Of a DNA stretch of 64,000 nt, positions 58,444 to 64,000 are shown one piece after another (the stretch's first letter is position 1; each line of letters begins with the position of its first letter). Below the pieces are notes generated by a model. It was given only the letters and a program-made list of their open reading frames with translations. It was not told the origin of the DNA and ran no database searches. Source of the stretch: Ulva prolifera. Taxonomy: Eukaryota; Chlorophyta; Ulvophyceae; Ulvales; Ulvaceae. Where the stretch lies: positions 1,240,001 through 1,304,000 of the forward strand of contig JALAAN010000010.1 in the NCBI GenBank assembly GCA_023078555.1. Direction: 5' to 3'. The position numbers and the translations under genes were made by a program.

Positions 58444-59465
58444 TACGACCAAGACAATGAGGCAGGTAGCACTGCAGAACGCAGGTGCAGCACCGACATG
58501 AACAGCCAAAAGGGGGTCAGGCAATTCAGGTTGCAACATCCCACTCAGTGAGCTCAGAACAAACAGCCGCCATGGGGCTCCAGCCCGAGGGGCTCTGCTG
58601 CCGAGACCAGCGCACGGAATGCGGCGGCGGCGTCCACGCGCTGCCCGGCGATGGTGCAGTCGTCATGATACGCCATGAGGGCGGCCGTGACGTCAGGTCG
58701 ACCTCCCTCCCGGGTGGCTGGTGCTGGGCCTGCACTGCCTGGAGGGGCCCCGGAGGGCCCTGGAGGGCCAGGGCGAAGAGCAGCGGGCTGATGGGGTCGC
58801 CTTGACGCACGCCGCGCTGCGACGTGATTGCAGCGGTGCCGGGCGGTGCGCCTTCGATGTAGAGATTTGCGGGGAACCTGTAAAGCATGGTGGCGAAGGG
58901 CAGCAGCGCAGGCTTGTGAGACGCAACGGCCTCCAAGATGGCTGCACGGGACATCATGTTGAATGCATTCTTCCAGTCCAGCTGCACAAGCACACATCGT
59001 CCCACGCTTGCAGCACGGCGCGTGCAGCATGGCCCAGGTTCTGCGCGCCCCCTGGCACCCCGACCCCCACCTGCAGCGGCGCGAGGGAGGCACCTAGGCC
59101 ACTGCACAGGGTCATGGCGCACAGGCTTACCAGGCGCTGCCACGTCTCTGCAATGGCGATAGGGCGGACGCCTCCCTGTGGCTTCTCCTGCGGGAGGAGG
59201 CGGCAGTCCAGCAAGCGCGGGAGGTGTGGCAGCCGGCCGGCGAGGGCCGCATTCACGAAGCGGTGAATCTCCGTGAATGCGGCCGTGGAGGCCGTGCCGG
59301 CAGCCCGGATGTGCTCATACGTCCACCCCGACAGGCCTGGGCCGCTGCCCTTCGGCAGCTTGTCGAGCAGGGCGAGGAGCGTCACCTCGTCGATTTGCAG
59401 CGGGGGCGCGGGCTCGGCGGGCTGGGTGTCGGGGGGAAGCGCTTCTGCGGGATGCAGGTGCCGCA
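58444..59465 (-). pseudogene. LINE (non-LTR) reverse transcriptase, truncated and frameshifted
   Basis: On the minus strand a reverse transcriptase can be followed across three frames. It opens with LLALLDKLPKGSGPGLSG and WTYEHIRAA, then RLLPQEKPQGGVRPIAIAET and LQVGVGVPGG. After a one-base shift near 59.0 kb come LVQLDWKNAFNMMSR (motif A) and QRGVRQGDPISPLLFALAL (motif B). After a second shift near 58.72 kb come MAYHDDCTIAG (motif C, Y-x-D-D) and EPLGLEPHGG. No endonuclease or upstream coding part remains; homology starts at about 59465, where a dispersed 60-bp repeat begins. Downstream, GCAGTGCTACCTGCC, then TCATTGTCTTGGTCGTA (58475-58444), matches the 3' tail shared by the short dispersed copies, so this is probably a 5'-truncated relative of their parent element. 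It cannot encode a working enzyme. Confidence 0.85.
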
Positions 59466-59470
59466 GCTAT

Positions 59471-59530
59471 GTATGCATGATTACATAGCCGTATCCATTT
59501 GGACATTGACAACTCCGAAATCCGGGACCT
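59471..59530. repeat. Dispersed 60-bp repeat, copy 2
   Basis: GATTACATAGCCGTATCC then ATTTGGACATTGACAACTCC is nearly identical to 39768-39826. It abuts the truncated 5' edge of the reverse transcriptase. Confidence 0.88.
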
Positions 59531-62500
59531 GTCGTGCCTTCAGCCCGGACTGGTGGAGTTGCCTTGCTGGATGGCATGGCTGGCATCCCCCAGGCCTCAA
59601 ACCCCCCCTTCCCACCGCTCTGCCACTCCTGCAGGAACCACTTCCAGATACCGTAGTACATCGCGGAGTGCCCCGAAGTGGTTCATCGGCGGCACCCACG
59701 CACCCTGCTGAGTTTGCATGTAGGTGTTGGACATCTCTAGAGGCAGGATGCTCACCAGCTGAGCTAGAGACAAGCAGTGCCGCAGGATTTCCACAGGAAC
59801 TCAGCACACCACCAAGCCACGCCTGCACCCCGACGCACACAAATACGTGCACCATCACACCCGCAGCGTCGGGGTTTGGTGTCGAGGCCGGGGTGTCGCA
59901 GCTGCCTCTGCACCGTTGGCAAAGTGGAGCAATCTGGATTTGCTTTGCCGCATGCTTTGGAAGACATTGCCAACTCCGAATGAACGGGACCACATATGCA
60001 TGCTGAAGGGGTAAACCACCTGGATCCCCCCCTCCATTCGCAACTCACAGGGCCTCCTCCTGTGCTAAGCGAGGTGGTCACGCGTACGCACAGCTGGTTC
60101 AAGTCCGCAGAGCGCAGTGCTCCGAGTTGGCCTCTCCGGCAGTGTTTGGGTTGGCCTTTGGCCGCCGGGTTGGTGCACCACGTGCTGGCCAGATGCCAGT
60201 GGCAGCAGCGCTAGCCAGCTGGCGGCTAGCCGGCTGGCGGAGACCCAGGCTGCCTCGTTCGGCCCTGTCACTCATGATCCGAACAATGCCGAAAATCCGG
60301 CTCTGGTTCCTGGGCGCCAGATGCACCCCTCAGAGTGCTGCAAGGCCCCAGCGCGGGTACCCACCGGTACCCACCATGGCCAGGGACGGTGCCGTGCTAG
60401 CACGGCACCGCTTTGACAGCGCTGTCAAAGCGGGGCTGCCTGCCTCGCAAGCGAATTGGCCCATGAGATCTCAGGCGGTGGGAGTCCTCTGAGCAGACTC
60501 AAGATTCGAGTCACTTCAGATGCATTACTTCAGATGCATATATATGTGGGTGGACCATGTGCCGGATTATAACTGCCTTGCTCAAACCTCATAGTGATGT
60601 GCAACACCAGTTTTACCACAGTGACGTCTGATTTCCTCCATGTCTTGATGTTGGCGGTGGCAATGTGTTGTAGTTTGCCAACAGTGTGTTGGTGCAGGGG
60701 GTCATGCACTCCCGCTACGAATTGGTCCCAGTGTGGGCGCGCATCAAAACGACCGAATTTTCGTAATTGGGCACAACTCCGAATATTGTGATCAATGTTT
60801 GGGGACTCTGCCTGAGCGATCGATCGATCAGATATCTCGGCTGTGGGGACTCTCCCCACCCCAGGCCCCCCTCTTGGCGAATAATGGTGATAGTTTGTGC
60901 TGGTGCTCTGCCATACAACGGCCTGATCATTTAAATCGACCGAGCTGTTGCCATTAATAAAAAATATTTGCACACCTCACTACGTGATGCCCATTAGCTT
61001 GCCCAGTGCACCGGGGTACATCGCACGATGTCACGTGAAACCTTCCGCAGTTGCAACCGATGGATGTGCCTTTTGAAGAGCGTTGGTGATGTTTGCCGCT
61101 CTAGCAATCACCTCAAGCAACAGCTTGCTGCTACTGTAGTCATCAGCGGCCCTGCGCCTTCTCGCGTCCAAACGAGACCCACTGCTTACATCGGCAGCTC
61201 GAACATGCGTTGTGTGCGGCCGCATGCGGCGGATTCTGTCGCCGCCTCAAGAATTGTTGAATTATGTTCCGCCTTTTTCAGCATGCGAAGTCCGCCCGCC
61301 GCCGCCGCCGCCGCACACGGATGCTCATGAAGTGCAGCATGCAGGGATCTCACCAGATGCACGCGTTGAATCGGATTCGTGCCTCGTAGACCTGCTGCCC
61401 GTCACAGGCGTAGGGGAACGGCTAAGCACGCGGCATGCAACCGCAGCATGCTGCAGATACCGTGCTGCTGATAGGCTTGCAAGCTGGAAGTCGGGTGCGA
61501 TCTGCAAGTTGTCAACTCCTCTGACGCATCTCTTTGCCCACCGGGCCTTAGAGGCTCGCGCCCCTCCCCACGTGTCGGATCGCCCCCCTCGCCACCGATG
61601 TAGCGATCGCCCCCTGGCGCCGCGTCGACTGCGTACATGGTCAACTGTTCCGGAATATTCGATGAATCGTTCCGGCATGGTCCCGGCACCGACCTTGACA
61701 GCTCTGCGCGACACCTGTAGCGTGCGGACATGCAACGACACAGCCGGAAACAGGTATACAATTAATTTGGCTGCATGCTTCAGCATGCCGTCCCAGCAGG
61801 ACAGCGCTGCAGGTCGTTCATGTCCCGGCGTACCGGCTGCCGAGCAGACTTTGCACGGACGGTTACTTTCACCGATCAGACAAACTTTGCAGCTGCACAT
61901 GCAGCTGCCGAGATTCTATAGTATACAAATGGCGCTCCCGCTGCATGCGTTGATCATTTCGCTGGCTGCATCCTCGTTTCTGTAGTCGACGATGCCATGT
62001 GCGCGCTGTGAGCCGTGCTGAATGCCTGCTGTGTGCGAATCCCACCGTGCACAGCTTGCAGTGGATTGATATCTATTCATGCAGCTGTAAATGCTGCGAC
62101 TGCCTGCCCTGGTCTGGCTCCGAGGAAGTTCGATTGGTAGCCATCTTTCGAGTGATGGTCCGGGTATGCTGTCACAAATCACACTCTTGCTGTGTGCGGC
62201 CCTATCGATCGTATGGCTATGCTGCATCGAGTGTAGTGTCACAACAGTATATTCCACGCAGAGCTGTCAATGATGCAACAGCTCTGTAGTGCCCGCGACG
62301 CCTGGCTGCTCTCCTTTGCTGTGCACCGCTTCGCCGTCTAAACACTCGTAGAGATCTCTGGAGAAAGGCAACGAGGCTCATGTTACCGCATTGGACTATG
62401 GCGTTTGCTCTGCTCGGCTGCTTGCACAGCAGCATGACGTCGCTGTCCCAGCGTACCAGCTATCTCCAGAGATACCAAGCACGTCAGATGCAACGTTAAC

Positions 62501-63171
62501 ACATCATCGATTGTTCGCTCAAAATATGTACCGTTCTGTTGCTGACATATAGCTGGAGAAGCGACATGCTGCGTTGCTATTCCAGCGGCATGTACCGTCG
62601 CTGTTGCGAAGATGCACTACCGCTGCGCACACAGCTGCACAAGCTCTCGACACATAACAAGTGAAATCTCGACTGCAAATGTTGCTGCATCGCACAGCAT
62701 GCGCTGGCTGGCGATGGCCACAATCCTCTGTTTCACTGAGCCGCTCCGTGACAGCACTTACAGTCTGTTCATCACCACAGCCTGCTGCAGCCCCTCACGA
62801 CATAGATCTGGCCAGTCGCCTCGGTACCACAATTGGCGCTGGCCATCTGATGGCAAAGCAGGCAGACCACTCGAAGCAGGGAACGATGGAATAGACAGAC
62901 AGACAACACAATGTCACACAAGCAGCAGCACTGCGGTGCTTGAGGCATGCACATTCAGGCCTGCATCCTCTGCACATGGACACATGTCATCTGATCACAG
63001 AAGAACACAAGTGATCGCAACAGATGCTTGCACACTCTGGCCTATACCCTCTGTCCTTTGCTAGGAACTCAATGGGCACCAGACCATGGAGCAACACAGC
63101 ACAAGCTGCTACAAATGCAAATGAAGCTTGCAGACTATCCTCTCGCTGGGAGGGACCCACGAACATGCACT
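59531..63171. other. 3.6-kb stretch without a recognised gene
   Basis: Only short frames occur, with no domain. Two adjacent perfect palindromes at 60387-60433 and a CAGCTGGC/CGGCTGGC-rich stretch near 60.2 kb are the visible structures. Confidence 0.45.
60387..60433. repeat. Two adjacent perfect palindromes (24 and 26 bp)
   Basis: 60387-60410 (CGGTGCCGTGCT/AGCACGGCACCG) and 60408-60433 (CCGCTTTGACAGC/GCTGTCAAAGCGG) share three bases. Each is exact with no loop. Confidence 0.92.
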
Positions 63172-63189
63172 CACACTAGCTTCGAACTC

Positions 63190-63556
63190 TTGGTGGGGTG
63201 GGGGTGGGTCTTGGGGCCAGGGCGGCCCCCGGCAATCGGGCGGCCATGATGGGCGGCCTCAGGCAGCAGTGTGTTGGGTTTGGCCCTGTCGTACGGCGGC
63301 GGGCGTTGTGGTGCTGGTGGTTGTGATGTTGTGTGTCGGCCGTGGGGTTTGTGCGTGCGCGTGTGTGGGTTTGGGTTTGTGGGTGTGTGGGTCTGTGCGT
63401 GTGTGCGCTGGTGTGTGGGTGTGTGCTTGGCGGTCTGCGGATCTGTGTCGCTTGTTGCGCCGGTGATGGGTGAGATGTTCGTGGGTGTCTTGGTGTTTGC
63501 TTCGTCTGCTTGCTCCTTTCGCGGTGCTGCCCGACTTGCTGCCTTTGTCCTTGTAA
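63190..63556 (+). mobile_element. 367-bp retroelement copy with 18-bp target-site duplication
   Basis: The element starts TTGGTGGGGTGGG, is G/T-rich inside, and ends GCGGTGCTGCCCGACTTGC, then TGCCTTTGTCC, TTGTAA. It is flanked on both sides by an identical 18-mer, CACACTAGCTTCGAACTC (63172-63189 and 63557-63574). A long exact duplication, a fixed 3' end and variable 5' ends among relatives are the hallmarks of target-primed reverse transcription. It carries no coding sequence. Confidence 0.88.
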
Positions 63557-63574
63557 CACACTAGCTTCGAACTC

Positions 63575-64000
63575 CGAAGCATGCACACCCGTACCGACAC
63601 CCTCGGCCATCTGCCCTCTTCGCATACACACATTCACAACTACCTACAACATACAGAACAGCCATTGCTGCTGTCTCAGTGCCACGCTCCCACCACCTCT
63701 GCACCTCGGCCCCACACGCCACCTCCGCAGGCCCGCCCCCATGGACGGGCCCGTCTACGGCAACCACATCACAGTCATCGGTGTATCGACACCCCGCACG
63801 CACCCCGCACCCCGCTGCCCCGCCACCCCGCGCCTACGCCCGCCCGGTGGGCTAGGCACGTAGTGCCATCATTTTGATGTACTGGCCTACATGTTCATCA
63901 CATCAATCGCGTCCAGCTGCAGACCTGCTTTCATCGCAGAAGGGTGAAGAGTGGGCTGGCTATAGGCCTTAGCTTGTCCTCACACCATGGTGACGACACC
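63575..64000. other. Right edge of window, no gene recognised
   Basis: C-rich sequence with short overlapping frames. A stretch near 63740-63775 (ATGGACGGGCCCGTCTACGG) could begin an exon that continues beyond 64000, but nothing confirms it. Confidence 0.4.

Noticed and set aside
1-64000. A new defence or biosynthetic gene system
   Set aside because: The recognised genes are unrelated housekeeping, transport, signalling and secreted-protein genes on both strands, with no functional clustering beyond the two cysteine-rich neighbours.

Overview
This window is nuclear DNA from a unicellular eukaryote. GC-rich coding exons, usually 100-1100 bp, are embedded in less GC-rich non-coding DNA. Introns are spliceosomal, most often with a GTGCGC-type donor and a TGCAG or GCATGCAG acceptor. 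There is no sign of operons, ribosome-binding sites or prokaryotic genes. Gene content (a plant-type UNE2-like MFS carrier, an SnRK2-like kinase fold, a STAT-type linker-SH2 protein, CBM1 modules), the GTGCG donors and recurrent TGTAA tails fit an alga, perhaps of the green lineage. That is inference from content, not a species call.

Layout. 0.9-1.7 kb (+): a secreted-looking cysteine-rich protein. 2.9-4.1 kb (-): a protein with two tandem CBM1 cellulose-binding modules and a cysteine-rich tail that shares a motif with its neighbour. 4.1-9.5 kb: non-coding, with a hairpin and a short retroelement tail. 9.5-13.3 kb (+): a five-exon MFS transporter whose exons all join in phase. 16.3-19.2 kb (-): an SnRK2-like protein that has lost its catalytic residues, plus a duplicated copy of its N-lobe exon at 15.4 kb. 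19.3-24.4 kb: no recognisable gene. 24.4-25.7 kb (-): proteasome subunit beta type-1. 25.7-29.6 kb: simple repeats only. 29.7-31.0 kb (-): an SRPBCC/START-like (polyketide cyclase-like) gene. 31-42.5 kb: a gene-poor, repeat-rich block with long palindromes, 172-bp tandem repeats and several retroelement tails. 44.9-55.9 kb (+): a large multi-exon gene whose 3' part encodes a STAT-type linker-SH2 region and whose 5' part encodes a putative beta-rich DNA-binding region; one 4.9-kb intron is full of repeats. 58.4-59.5 kb (-): a frameshifted, 5'-truncated LINE reverse transcriptase. 59.5-64 kb: no gene, but a clear retroelement insertion with an 18-bp target-site duplication.

The genes do not form a single pathway. 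Housekeeping (proteasome), membrane transport, signalling and transcription (pseudokinase, SH2 protein) and extracellular cysteine-rich or carbohydrate-binding proteins are interspersed, as is usual for a eukaryotic chromosome. The most notable items are the STAT-type linker-SH2 gene, the catalytically dead SnRK2-like gene, a LINE family whose 3' end explains many dispersed short repeats, and an unusual density of long perfect palindromes. Splice junctions were placed by eye from phase, homology and GT/AG sites. No RNA genes could be identified.
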